From Methanothermococcus thermolithotrophicus DSM 2095 (GTDB lineage Archaea; AGJL01; Methanococci; Methanococcales; Methanococcaceae): 64,000 nucleotides of DNA. Location: the NCBI RefSeq assembly GCF_946463545.1, contig NZ_OX296583.1, positions 1,620,902 to 1,684,901 on the forward strand. Direction: 5' to 3'. Both the position numbers and the translations under genes were made by a program. Of this stretch, positions 28,178-37,219 are shown in pieces (within the stretch, counting starts at the first letter, position 1; every line of letters starts with the position of its first letter). The notes beneath the pieces are model-generated. The model had not been told where the DNA came from. It did no database searches and worked only from the letters and a program-made list of their open reading frames with translations.

Positions 28178-28232
28178 CGGAGTGAGCGAAGCGAACGAAG
28201 AGCTATGAAATTACGAAGTAATTTCATTTAAC
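28178..28232 (-). repeat. Two-hairpin palindromic element, copy E7
   Basis: Read on the minus strand, GTTAAA leads into a perfect 10-bp stem (ATGAAATTAC / GTAATTTCAT) with a TTC loop, then the hinge TAGCTC and a GC-richer second palindromic stretch around GCTTCGC. It begins 2 bp after the DUF1616 stop codon. A separate AAAGCTTT / AAAGCTTT pair lies just beyond, at 28237-28254. Confidence 0.75.
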
Positions 28233-28317
28233 TACCAAAGCTTTTCAAAGCTTTCAAGATAAAAGTGGGGACTAGGTTTTGAGATACTTTTCTTAAAGGT
28301 TTCTAGGGGGCTTTCAT

Positions 28318-29082
28318 ATGGCTATTGATAGTTATTTAATAAAAAAAATAGTAGGTTTCCTAAGTGTAATGTTGGGCTTAGGGTTTTTAATAAATGGATA
28401 TTTAAACGATATATTTTATTTTATTAATCTTGGGATAGGTTCAATATTGATCGGAACGGTTATTTTAATATTTTCACATGAAAAATATTTAAAATACGAT
28501 ATAAGTTCAACCATCTTCAACGATTATATTGATTTAATAAGTAAACTAATAAAAAATTTGGAAATAAGTACAAAAGGTATTGTCATTCCTCCTCGACATA
28601 ATATAAAAAATGGGGCCATATTTCTTCCATTAAATGAAGATTTTAAAATAAATTTTGCAGTAATAGATGATAATATTCTATTTGTAAATTCAGATAATAA
28701 GAAAGAAATGGGCATCGTGTTTTCTCCACTTGGAAAGGGATTTATCAACATGTTGGATAAACAGGGGGAAAGTATCGATGAAGTGTCAAAAGAAATATTT
28801 GATGAACATCTATCCTACGCCTTAAGTTTATTTGATATGGGGGATGATGTTAATATAAAATATAAAGATAGGGATATAACAATATCATATAAAATAAAAG
28901 AGAATGAAGCATGTAAGAAGCTTAAAAAAGAAAAATTATGCGAAAAGATTCCATGTCCCGTATGTGGTTTTGTAATTTTAGGTCTGGCGAGAAATTTGAA
29001 TAAAGTGTTAAAGATAAATGAAATAAAACAGGAGAATAATAATGTAATTATTAAGTTATCAGTGATTGAACAAACTCTTTAA
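28318..29082 (+). CDS. Hypothetical membrane protein, two N-terminal transmembrane helices
   Basis: This 254-residue protein has two membrane segments (about residues 9-26 and 33-52) followed by a cytosolic domain of about 200 residues containing a single CPVCGF motif near residue 218. I do not recognise the family. It sits in the DUF58/MoxR locus. Its last codons (IEQTL and stop) lie inside palindromic element E1, so the element has probably replaced the natural C terminus. GGGGG lies about 10 nt before the ATG. Confidence 0.75.
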   Translation: MAIDSYLIKKIVGFLSVMLGLGFLINGYLNDIFYFINLGIGSILIGTVILIFSHEKYLKYDISSTIFNDYIDLISKLIKNLEISTKGIVIPPRHNIKNGAIFLPLNEDFKINFAVIDDNILFVNSDNKKEMGIVFSPLGKGFINMLDKQGESIDEVSKEIFDEHLSYALSLFDMGDDVNIKYKDRDITISYKIKENEACKKLKKEKLCEKIPCPVCGFVILGLARNLNKVLKINEIKQENNNVIIKLSVIEQTL

Positions 29083-29287
29083 GTTTGTAGCTTCTTGAGA
29101 TCGAAGCAAATCTTCGATTTGCTGACTCACGAAACCTTCGGTTTCGTCGAGTCGAAGCAAATTTCTTTGGAATTGAACAAAAATTATTTCATAATTTTTG
29201 TAGCTCCAACGAAGTTGGTGATTTGCTGAGAAACGAGAGAATTTAAAACCGAAGGTTTTAAGTCACCTTCGCTTTGCTCAGGTGATT
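29065..29287 (+). repeat. Array of two-hairpin palindromic elements (E1, E2, E10 and additional hairpins)
   Basis: At least seven palindromes are packed into about 220 bp. E1 (29065) has ATTGAA, arms CAAACT/AGTTTG and hinge TAGCT. Next come AGCAAATC/GATTTGCT around TTC (29105-29123) and ACGAAACC/GGTTTCGT around TTC (29129-29147), the latter enclosed by GACTC/GAGTC. E2 (29172) has ATTGAA, an 11-bp stem around TTC, hinge TAGCTC and CCAAC/GTTGG around GAA. E10 (29241) has TTAAAACC/GGTTTTAA around GAA and TCACCT/AGGTGA. The array fills the gap between two genes and ends 2 bp before the next ATG. Confidence 0.8.
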
Positions 29288-29289
29288 GA

Positions 29290-29529
29290 ATGAAGTATAA
29301 GTTGATATTTTTAATCCTATTGATTCCTTTTATAACTTTTATATCCATTTTTGTACGTGCAATTGATCTATATGTTACTTTGTTACTAATCGCTTTTCTT
29401 ATTGGTTATGAACTATTTAGGCCTTACTTCTCTAAAAGAACACAGGAAAAACTCGAAGTAATAGTGTACTTGGGAATCATAATATTCATAATAATTGTAT
29501 TTAAAAAAGTAATGGAAATTCTTGGTTAA
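29290..29529 (+). CDS. Small hypothetical membrane protein
   Basis: This 79-residue protein is almost entirely hydrophobic, with segments at about residues 4-22, 27-44 and 57-76 separated by a basic loop (RPYFSKRTQEK). Family unknown. It is directly preceded by the palindromic array, whose last hairpin (TCACC...GGTGA) supplies a GGTGA that may serve as its ribosome binding site. It is convergent with the next gene, 1 bp apart. Confidence 0.6.
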   Translation: MKYKLIFLILLIPFITFISIFVRAIDLYVTLLLIAFLIGYELFRPYFSKRTQEKLEVIVYLGIIIFIIIVFKKVMEILG

Positions 29530-29530
29530 C

Positions 29531-30172
29531 TCAATCGTTAACTTTTTTCAAGTTATATATCAATAACATTATTCCAGAGAAACCTATAAGGATAGAACAC
29601 TGAGATCTTGCATCACTTAATACATTGGGATATTGAACGTATAAAATGTAAAGAATTAATATTGGAATGGATACCATAGAAAATACCGTTAACAATAAAG
29701 TTCTATTGACTTCCCTACCAAAATTGAATGAAAATCCTTGATTTTCATAGCTCACCTTCACTTCGTTCAGGTGATTTAAGTAAATTGCGTACATTAAAAA
29801 TAAAACATACACCAAGGTTGTCGATTCAATGGATTCTATCCCCAAATACATAAGAAGGTATGCAAAAATTAAAGGAGCTAAAAATACCAAATATTTTGTT
29901 TCAAATGATGTATCCCTTTTTAAAATAAGATCTAAACCCAGAATTGAAGGAACTATTAGATAGATTATAATATAAAGAAAATCATAAGAAAACAAATTTC
30001 CAATAACTATATTGTTTGAAGCATAAATTAAACATATTATATATGCCAATAATCCATAGACTTTTTTAAAATAGGAAATTAGAAAAGAAATTAGTAGGCC
30101 CAATAAAACATATTCGCTATTTAAAAAATTTAAAAATATAATGCCCTGAAAAAGCAAGAGAATCCTATACAT
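29531..30172 (-). CDS. Hypothetical polytopic membrane protein carrying an in-frame palindromic element
   Basis: This 213-residue protein has about six hydrophobic segments. It ends the minus-strand DUF4350-MoxR-DUF58 operon and overlaps the DUF58 start by 8 bp. A hydrophilic patch between two helices, NHLNEVKVSYENQGFSFNFG, is encoded by palindromic element E3 read on its opposite strand, in-frame. Without it the membrane helices would be joined by a short loop, so the insert probably is tolerated on one side of the membrane. Function unknown. Confidence 0.7.
   Translation of the reverse strand: MYRILLLFQGIIFLNFLNSEYVLLGLLISFLISYFKKVYGLLAYIICLIYASNNIVIGNLFSYDFLYIIIYLIVPSILGLDLILKRDTSFETKYLVFLAPLIFAYLLMYLGIESIESTTLVYVLFLMYAIYLNHLNEVKVSYENQGFSFNFGREVNRTLLLTVFSMVSIPILILYILYVQYPNVLSDARSQCSILIGFSGIMLLIYNLKKVND
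29723..29776 (+). repeat. Two-hairpin palindromic element, copy E3 (inside a gene)
   Basis: ATTGAA, then a perfect 9-bp stem ATGAAAATC / GATTTTCAT around CTT, then hinge TAGCTC, then TCACCT / AGGTGA enclosing an AC/GT pair around TTC. The element lies in antisense orientation within the membrane protein gene and keeps its frame. Its second hairpin is nearly identical to that of E6 and differs from E10 by a paired AC/GT to GC/GC change. Confidence 0.82.
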
Positions 30173-31583
30173 GTTTTCTCCTTCTTAGTTTTTTAAGAAT
30201 GTTATCTATTTTGTCATTACATGTTAAATCAACAACAGTAATGCCTTTATTTCTTAAGTTTTTAATGACTTTTTTCCTACTTAGGTAGTGATCATAAAGT
30301 AGTTTTAAAATTTCTTCGTCTATCTCATGTTCTTTAATGTTTAGAGATGGGGAGTAAACAGCATACACTATTATCTTAAATCCCTTTCTAGTTAACATAT
30401 TTACACTTTTTAAAAAGGGAGATATATTTGTATCCAAATCTGTGAATATCATTACAGTCCCGGCGTTCATCTTGATAAGTCGTTTTGCACATTCAAAAAT
30501 TCCAAAACATCCTTTTTTACTTTTAGATAAATATGAATGGAGTATAAAATCCTTGTTTTTATTGTCCTTGTATAGTGTTATAGGCGAAGGATAATACTTA
30601 TCCAATAAAATAGGTTTGAGATTCAATAATTCCTTTTCCATTATATTTTTTAGCTTGTTTTTTTCCAAATATATTGACTTCAATATCCTGTAATCGTCGT
30701 GTATAAAAAGATGTTGATCGTTTTCGCTATCCGAGCTCTTTAAAAAACTCATCAAAATATCAGTTACATAGTTGATTTTATTTTTATTTTCATCAACACT
30801 TTTTCTCATACTATATCCTGCGTCTAAAATATAGTAAATAGGACTATCCCCTCTGTAAGTCATCTTTCTTACAATTAACTCGTTGATACATATGGATTTT
30901 TTCCAGTCTATTCTCTTAACATCCTCTCCAAATTCGTATTTCTTTAATTCGTCAATTTCAGGCTCTGTAATAAATTTAATTGTTGAATTTAACATTGCCT
31001 CTTTTTCAATACTATGTTTTAATCCTTCAACTGATGGCATCACTTGAAATACAAATGATTTAGAATAATAGTGGGAGTTTAATTCCATTTTATCAAATAT
31101 ATTTCCTTCCAACAGGATATTTAACTCTCCTTTCCTGTGGGGTGTTACTTCAACAAAATACTCCATATATTCCATGTTTTCGTCAAGTTTTTCATTTATC
31201 ACCTTGATTGTTCCATTATTCGATTTAAATAACATGTATGGGATTATATTTTTTGAATATAGTTTAAAAAGAATAATTGAAGGATGATGTTCTTTTAATT
31301 TTATATTATTTGAAACCAAATCCCCTGAGAAAGGTCTTGATTTTTGGGATCCAACACTTTTAAAAAGGGTTGGGTCGTTAGGATTTTGCTCGATTAGGGA
31401 ATATTTAACAGGAGAGGCTTTAAAAATCATGAGGTTTTTATGAAACATTTTTTCTGTAAAATAGGAGTATATAAATATAAATGCTCCCAGTAGGGTGGGG
31501 TATAGATTACTTAAAATATATCCATTGGCATAAAAAATTAATGCAGTTACCAAAAGTATTTTATTGTACAATGTTTTATCCAT
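30165..31583 (-). CDS. DUF58 domain-containing protein
   Basis: This 472-residue protein has two N-terminal membrane helices and a cytosolic DUF58 region with YEFGEDVKRIDWKKSI (the family's signature R-x-I-D/N-W) and a von Willebrand-like core (YYILDAGYSMRKS). DUF58 proteins are commonly encoded beside MoxR ATPases, as here, where MoxR lies 100 bp upstream on the same strand. The pair is thought to act as a chaperone-type system on membrane or surface complexes. The exact role is unknown. Confidence 0.87.
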   Translation of the reverse strand: MDKTLYNKILLVTALIFYANGYILSNLYPTLLGAFIFIYSYFTEKMFHKNLMIFKASPVKYSLIEQNPNDPTLFKSVGSQKSRPFSGDLVSNNIKLKEHHPSIILFKLYSKNIIPYMLFKSNNGTIKVINEKLDENMEYMEYFVEVTPHRKGELNILLEGNIFDKMELNSHYYSKSFVFQVMPSVEGLKHSIEKEAMLNSTIKFITEPEIDELKKYEFGEDVKRIDWKKSICINELIVRKMTYRGDSPIYYILDAGYSMRKSVDENKNKINYVTDILMSFLKSSDSENDQHLFIHDDYRILKSIYLEKNKLKNIMEKELLNLKPILLDKYYPSPITLYKDNKNKDFILHSYLSKSKKGCFGIFECAKRLIKMNAGTVMIFTDLDTNISPFLKSVNMLTRKGFKIIVYAVYSPSLNIKEHEIDEEILKLLYDHYLSRKKVIKNLRNKGITVVDLTCNDKIDNILKKLRRRKHV

Positions 31584-31683
31584 TAAATCCCCTTGATACC
31601 CTTATCTTGTTTATGGTATATATTGTTGGTTATTATGGTGCTTCCACAACCATATACTCGGTTTAAGCATAATTATCTATTAA

Positions 31684-32607
31684 TTATCTAAAATCACCTT
31701 TTGGTACTTCTACATTGTTTACAATATCTTTTAATATTTCTTCTGTTGAACTCTCTTCCTCATAATCAACTACCAACCTATGAGAAAGAACTTTTAAAAC
31801 ATTGTTTTTTACATCATCTGGAATTACATATGTTCTACCATCCAAATAGGCATGAGCTCTTGCTACTTTTAATAAATGAACACCTGCCCTTGTACTTGCC
31901 CCTAATGTTATTCTATCATCTTTTCTTGTTGCAACAACTATGTCCCTTATGTAGGTCAATATTGGTAAAGAAACATGAATTTTTTTCACTTCATCACAAA
32001 TACTATTCAATATTTCTTTGTTTACAATCGGTTTAACTTCTTCTTCGATTTCCATGGTTTTTAATTTTAGTACATTCAATTCATCCTCTTCATCCAAATA
32101 ATCCAAGGATAATTTCATCATAAACCTATCCAATTGAGCAACTGGCAGTGAATAGGTACCTTCAAACTCTACAGGGTTTTGAGTGGCAATAACGATAAAA
32201 GGTTTTGGTAAATTGTATGTTTTTTTACCGACCGTGATACTGTTCTCTTCCATACTTTCTAACAATGCAGATTGGGTTTTTGGAGACATTCTGTTTATTT
32301 CATCCACTAAAACAAGGTTAGCAAATAATGGACCTTCCATAAATTCGAATGTTCCAGATTGTAACTTATAAATATCCCCTCCGGTAAGATCTGAAGGAAT
32401 TAAGTCAGGTGTCCCCTGTATTCTAGAAAACTTTAAATTTATACATTTTGCAAATGATTTTGCCATTGTGGTTTTTGCCAAACCTGGGAGCCCTTCAATT
32501 AATATATGCTCATTTGATATCAAACACATGAATAGATCGCGAATAACCCCATCCATTCCTACGATATTTTTTTTTAGTTCGTTTCTAATATTTTGGAACA
32601 CATTCAT
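31684..32607 (-). CDS. MoxR family AAA+ ATPase
   Basis: This 307-residue AAA+ ATPase has Walker A GLPGLAKTTMAKSFA (about residues 39-53), Walker B LVLVDEINRMSP, sensor 1 IATQNPVEFEGTYSLP and the AQLDRFMMKL arginine-finger region. MoxR proteins work with VWA/DUF58 partners, and DUF58 follows immediately. A second, RavA-like ATPase with a VWA partner is encoded at 59.5-62.8 kb. Confidence 0.93.
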   Translation of the reverse strand: MNVFQNIRNELKKNIVGMDGVIRDLFMCLISNEHILIEGLPGLAKTTMAKSFAKCINLKFSRIQGTPDLIPSDLTGGDIYKLQSGTFEFMEGPLFANLVLVDEINRMSPKTQSALLESMEENSITVGKKTYNLPKPFIVIATQNPVEFEGTYSLPVAQLDRFMMKLSLDYLDEEDELNVLKLKTMEIEEEVKPIVNKEILNSICDEVKKIHVSLPILTYIRDIVVATRKDDRITLGASTRAGVHLLKVARAHAYLDGRTYVIPDDVKNNVLKVLSHRLVVDYEEESSTEEILKDIVNNVEVPKGDFR

Positions 32608-32679
32608 AATTTCACTTTAAAAATCTTGTTGTTTTTTTTAACTATTTAGTTAATTCAATTTATAATACACTATTCTATT

Positions 32680-33666
32680 TTACTTTATTTTATCTAATAT
32701 CTTATAAACTATATCCTTGCTCATATTATATTTTTCTGCCATTTTAAAAATTTCACTTTTTTTGTTAGATTTCATACTTGAGCTCTTCTCCTGTATTTTA
32801 GATATGACCTTACGAAGGATCGAACTAGATAGGATTTTATTAAAGATATTGCCAATATTTTCTGTTATGGTACTAATTAACAATATGAATATCGATAGAT
32901 ACATAATAGAAGTTGGAAGGATGTTATTTTTCACAGTTATTGTTACTATATTTTGAGGATTTACATCAGAATGATGAAACTCATCGATATATATTATCTT
33001 ATTTGTGTAGTTAAAGTACGATTTTAAAAACTCATTATTGTATGTAAATAAAGTATTTGTAAATAGATCAGGATCTGAAATTAAAATTATTTTTCCATTC
33101 CCGTATTTTTTCTCTATTATTATAGGATAAGATCTCTCACTTAATGGAATTGGGTACTTATTTACGTTACTTGAGGAACTTGAAGAGAGTATGGTCTTCC
33201 CATCCCCATCTATTGATGTTGGGTTATTTAACACTACATAACTATCAAATATATTACTATTCCCTATTGCAATAGGTCCGGCTAAATCGTAAAGTGGTTT
33301 TTTCAAGAATCTATTTGATACATTCATCGATTTCAAAAGGGAGTTTCCCTTGTTAAAGTCATCTGCGACAACAAGAATATTTCCGGCATATACGTAATTT
33401 CTTAAAAGGTGCCCTTCATCCTCAGAGAACTCCACATCTGGGCCTATTATAAACAAAATTGAATTATCCCTTAAATTAGAATATGGATATATTAACGGTT
33501 TTATAGTATTGCTATTGTGCATTAATTTTAAAAAGTTAGAACACCCATTTTCTTGGGTGTTAAATATACTGTAAGTTTGGGTAGTTTTAATGGTAGGAAT
33601 TAATAACGGCATAGTAACAAAACCAACCAATATCACCATTAAAATTATATAGTGTTCTATTTTCAT
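32680..33666 (-). CDS. DUF4350-type membrane protein
   Basis: This 328-residue protein has an N-terminal membrane anchor (residues 5-24), an extracytoplasmic domain with VVADDFNKGNSLL and YGNGKIILISDPDLFTN, a second membrane helix near residue 250 and a C-terminal basic cytosolic tail. The FSEDEGHLLRNYVYAGN stretch matches the DUF4350 family, which is typically encoded with MoxR and DUF58. It is the first gene of that minus-strand operon, divergent from nifH. Confidence 0.78.
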   Translation of the reverse strand: MKIEHYIILMVILVGFVTMPLLIPTIKTTQTYSIFNTQENGCSNFLKLMHNSNTIKPLIYPYSNLRDNSILFIIGPDVEFSEDEGHLLRNYVYAGNILVVADDFNKGNSLLKSMNVSNRFLKKPLYDLAGPIAIGNSNIFDSYVVLNNPTSIDGDGKTILSSSSSSNVNKYPIPLSERSYPIIIEKKYGNGKIILISDPDLFTNTLFTYNNEFLKSYFNYTNKIIYIDEFHHSDVNPQNIVTITVKNNILPTSIMYLSIFILLISTITENIGNIFNKILSSSILRKVISKIQEKSSSMKSNKKSEIFKMAEKYNMSKDIVYKILDKIK

Positions 33667-33833
33667 ATACGCACCCTAAAGTTTACTTCTAAAATTTTTA
33701 AATGAAGTTTATAAAATAGTTTTTTATTGTTACACTTCTGGTATTTGCACTATTTATGGTTTGATATAGTTAAACTTAATTTTTTTATGGAAGTTAGTTT
33801 AATTTATTAATTTAAATTTTTAAAATAAAAAAG

Positions 33834-33841
33834 TTTATATA
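33834..33841 (+). promoter_or_regulatory. TATA box of the nifH operon
   Basis: TTTATATA is centred about 33 bp ahead of the first NrpR-type operator. With the usual archaeal spacing, transcription would start near 33863-33867, just before that operator. The modA promoter has the same layout. Confidence 0.6.
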
Positions 33842-33870
33842 TTATAAATACATATGTCTGCTTGTTGACA

Positions 33871-33884
33871 GGAAATATATTTCC
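33871..33884 (+). promoter_or_regulatory. NrpR-type operator 1 of the nif operon
   Basis: GGAAATATATTTCC fits the GGAA-N6-TTCC operator established for the nitrogen repressor NrpR of methanococci. It lies just downstream of the predicted transcription start. A second identical site follows 33 bp later. Confidence 0.85.
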
Positions 33885-33903
33885 GTGTAATTAGCATAAT
33901 ATG

Positions 33904-33917
33904 GGAAATATATTTCC
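33904..33917 (+). promoter_or_regulatory. NrpR-type operator 2 of the nif operon
   Basis: A second exact GGAAATATATTTCC, starting 33 bp after the first. Paired operators allow graded repression by NrpR in Methanococcus maripaludis. It ends 32 bp before the nifH ATG. Confidence 0.85.
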
Positions 33918-33928
33918 GAACTAAATAA

Positions 33929-34804
<876 letters not shown>

Positions 34805-34874
34805 TTTGTAAAAATGAAAATTAAATTAATTAATGACTCCGCTATTAATTTTTAATAACTGATATGGTGACATA

Positions 34875-35192
34875 ATGAAGATGATAAAGGCAATTGTTAG
34901 GCCAGATAAAGTTGATGATATTGTAGATTCCTTAGAAAACGCTGGTTATCCAGCATTTACAAAAATAAACAGTGTGGGAAGAGGTAAGCAAGGAGGATTG
35001 AAGGTTGGTGAAATATTCTACGATGAATTGCCAAAAACCATATTATTAATTGCTGTAAATGACGACGAAGTAGATGAAGTTGTGGGATTGATAAAATCTT
35101 CAGCCAGTACTGGAAACTTTGGAGATGGTAAAATCTTCATCCAACCTATTACTGAGGCATATACAATTAGAACCGGAGAAACAGGAATTTAA
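34875..35192 (+). CDS. nifI1: Nitrogen regulatory PII-like protein NifI1
   Basis: This 105-residue PII-family protein sits between nifH and nifD, as in all diazotrophic methanogens. It has MKMIKAIVRPDKVDDIVDSL, GRGKQGGLKVGEIFYDELPK (shortened T-loop without the GlnB uridylylation Tyr) and STGNFGDGKIFIQPI (B-loop). NifI1 and NifI2 together bind NifDK and switch nitrogenase off when ammonium is present, with 2-oxoglutarate and ATP relieving this. Confidence 0.95.
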   Translation: MKMIKAIVRPDKVDDIVDSLENAGYPAFTKINSVGRGKQGGLKVGEIFYDELPKTILLIAVNDDEVDEVVGLIKSSASTGNFGDGKIFIQPITEAYTIRTGETGI

Positions 35193-35206
35193 TAGTTGGT
35201 GAAGTT

Positions 35207-35593
35207 ATGAAGGAGGTTATAGCAATAATAAGGCCCAATACAGTTTCAAAAACTGTAAAAGCACTTGATGTAGTTGGTTTTCCAGCAGTAACAATGGCCG
35301 AGTGCTTTGGAAGGGGAAAACAAAAAGGATATTTTTCAGCAAATCTACCTGAGATTGTTGATATCCAAAAGATCATAGAAGAAGGAGAAAAGGAAGGAAG
35401 ATTTATCAAATACATTCCAAAGAGGCTGATATCCATAGTGGTGGACGATGCTGATGTTCCTTTGGTTGTTGGAATAATCTCAAAAGTAAACAGAACAGGA
35501 AGTTTTGGAGATGGACGTATATTTGTTTTACCAGTGGAAGAGGCCATTAGAGTAAGGACCGGAGAAACTGGAGAAATAGCCATAGGAAACTAA
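35207..35593 (+). CDS. nifI2: Nitrogen regulatory PII-like protein NifI2
   Basis: This 128-residue PII paralogue has the longer T-loop characteristic of NifI2 (GRGKQKGYFSANLPEIVD followed by about 25 further residues to RLISIVVDDADVP) and the B-loop RTGSFGDGRIFVLPV. It starts 14 bp after nifI1 with GGTGA ahead of the ATG. It partners NifI1 in post-translational switch-off of nitrogenase. A structured 189-bp gap separates it from nifD. Confidence 0.95.
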   Translation: MKEVIAIIRPNTVSKTVKALDVVGFPAVTMAECFGRGKQKGYFSANLPEIVDIQKIIEEGEKEGRFIKYIPKRLISIVVDDADVPLVVGIISKVNRTGSFGDGRIFVLPVEEAIRVRTGETGEIAIGN

Positions 35594-35629
35594 ATTAGTA
35601 TAAAACGATCAGTGAATCAAAGAAACAGT

Positions 35630-35729
35630 GGGAAATCAAAAAAGTTATTTACGGGAGCGAAGCGGAGGTTATCCCTCCAAGAATTACTCGATTTCCCAAT
35701 TTTCAGCCCATTTTAACATATTGGAAATC
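35630..35729 (+). promoter_or_regulatory. Structured intercistronic region with alternative pairings, nifI2-nifD
   Basis: GGGAAATC (35630-35637) can pair with GATTTCCC (35690-35697), enclosing GGAGG/CCTCC (35664-35678). The same GATTTCC can instead pair with GGAAATC at 35723-35729. The two folds exclude each other. The stretch also contains GAGCGAAGCGGAGG, which resembles the second hairpin of the palindromic family. It may process, protect or attenuate the nif transcript; this is inference. Confidence 0.45.
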
Positions 35730-35782
35730 GAAGGTTCCCATATATCTTATGCTTCGCTAACGCTCAGAAAAGGTGAGAATAT

Positions 35783-37219
35783 ATGCCATACATATTATTA
35801 GATTGTGATAAATTTATTCCAGAAAGAATGAAACACACGTATGTTTACGATCCTGAAGAAAATATTCTTCCAGCATGTAATACCAACACAGTTCCAGGAG
35901 ACATGACTGAAAGAGGCTGTGCGTTTGCTGGATCAAGAGGTGTGGTTGGAGGGCCTATAAAAGATGCTATTCACATGGTTCACGGACCGATAGGATGTGC
36001 CTACTACACCTGGGGAACAAGAAGGGCATTATCTGATAACGAATTCCACAGAAGATACTGCTTCTGTACTGATATGCAGGAATCAGATATCGTATACGGC
36101 GGTGAAAAAACACTGGAAAAAGCATGTCTTGAAGTCATGGAGGAATTCCCAGAAGCTAGCGGTACATTCATATATACAACATGTCCTACGGCATTAATCG
36201 GGGATAACGTAGATGCAATAGCAAGAAATATTGAAAAAGCTACAAAAAAACCTGCTATTGCTATTAACAGCCCTGGTTTCTGTGGTGTATCTCAGTCTAA
36301 GGGTCACCACGTTTTCAACATGACATTCTACAAATGGTTGAAATTAAAAAGAAAGGAATTCCCAGAAAAATGTATGCCTGAAGAGGAAAAAACCCCTTAC
36401 GATGTAGCTCTGATCGGGGACTACAACATGGATTGGGATGTTGCAGTTATCAAGCCATTACTTGAAAAAATTGGATGCAGATATGTGACAACATTCACTG
36501 GAAATGCATCATTGGATGAGCTCTTCCAGTTAATGGATGTTAAATTAAACATAGTACACTGTCAAAGATCAGCTGAGTATATTGCCCAGATGATAAATGA
36601 TGGATTTGATATACCATATACAAGAGCTACATTCTTTGGGCTGTCAGATATAGCTGAATCACTTTACGATGTTGCTAAAGCTCTGGATTTACCAAAAGAA
36701 AGAGTTGACCAGGTTATAAAAGAAGAAATGGAAGCCATACAACCTAAACTTGACTACTATAAGTCAAAATTGGAAGGAAAAACCTGTATGGTATATGTCG
36801 GGGGACCAAGAACCTGGCACTGGATAAAAGCTATGAAAGATCTTGGGGTCGAATACGTTGCTGCATGCTGTACATTCTCCCACACAGATGATTATGAAAA
36901 GATGAACAAGAACTTCAAAGAAGCTGGAATAAAAGACATATTAGTTATAGATGCACCAAATGAACCAGAACTTGAGGAAGCAGTAAAAACACTTGATCCA
37001 GACTTTATGCTCGTAGGATTAAAAGAAAGATACTTATTCAGAAAATATGGAGTTCCAACAATTAATTCCCACTCTTACGAAGAAGGTCCATATGCAGGTT
37101 ACAGAGGATTTGTGAACTTTGCAAGAGACGTTTACAAAGCGGTATGCCACCCAGTATGGAATGTGTTAAAAGAAGGTGAGGATAAATTCAAAAACTTTAA
37201 AGGGGATTTAAATGAGTGA
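35783..37219 (+). CDS. nifD: Nitrogenase molybdenum-iron protein alpha chain
   Basis: This 478-residue subunit holds the FeMo cofactor and half of the P-cluster. P-cluster cysteines are in RGCAFAGSRG, GPIGCAYYTWGTRR and YTTCPTALIGD. Cofactor-pocket residues appear in GVSQSKGHHVFN (Gln and His equivalents), VHCQRSAEYIA (cofactor Cys), YVGGPRTWHWIK and NSHSYEEGPYAGYRGF (cofactor His). No gene for a delta subunit lies between nifD and nifK, which argues for a molybdenum enzyme. GGTGAG precedes the ATG. It overlaps nifK by 8 bp. Confidence 0.96.
   Translation: MPYILLDCDKFIPERMKHTYVYDPEENILPACNTNTVPGDMTERGCAFAGSRGVVGGPIKDAIHMVHGPIGCAYYTWGTRRALSDNEFHRRYCFCTDMQESDIVYGGEKTLEKACLEVMEEFPEASGTFIYTTCPTALIGDNVDAIARNIEKATKKPAIAINSPGFCGVSQSKGHHVFNMTFYKWLKLKRKEFPEKCMPEEEKTPYDVALIGDYNMDWDVAVIKPLLEKIGCRYVTTFTGNASLDELFQLMDVKLNIVHCQRSAEYIAQMINDGFDIPYTRATFFGLSDIAESLYDVAKALDLPKERVDQVIKEEMEAIQPKLDYYKSKLEGKTCMVYVGGPRTWHWIKAMKDLGVEYVAACCTFSHTDDYEKMNKNFKEAGIKDILVIDAPNEPELEEAVKTLDPDFMLVGLKERYLFRKYGVPTINSHSYEEGPYAGYRGFVNFARDVYKAVCHPVWNVLKEGEDKFKNFKGDLNE

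Noticed and set aside
28178-29287. The hairpins as ordinary transcription terminators
   Set aside because: They are not followed by consistent T-runs, they occur inside coding regions in both orientations, and they share fixed flanks and a hinge.
35167-35583. Long antisense ORF over nifI2 (138 codons), and similar antisense ORFs over modC, rmlB, mrtA and others
   Set aside because: They mirror the codon structure of the conserved sense genes, have no ribosome binding sites and show no recognisable family.
35723-35738. GGAA-N8-TTCC before nifD as a third NrpR operator
   Set aside because: The spacer is 8 rather than 6, and there is no promoter ahead of it; the GGAAATC is better explained by pairing with GATTTCC.
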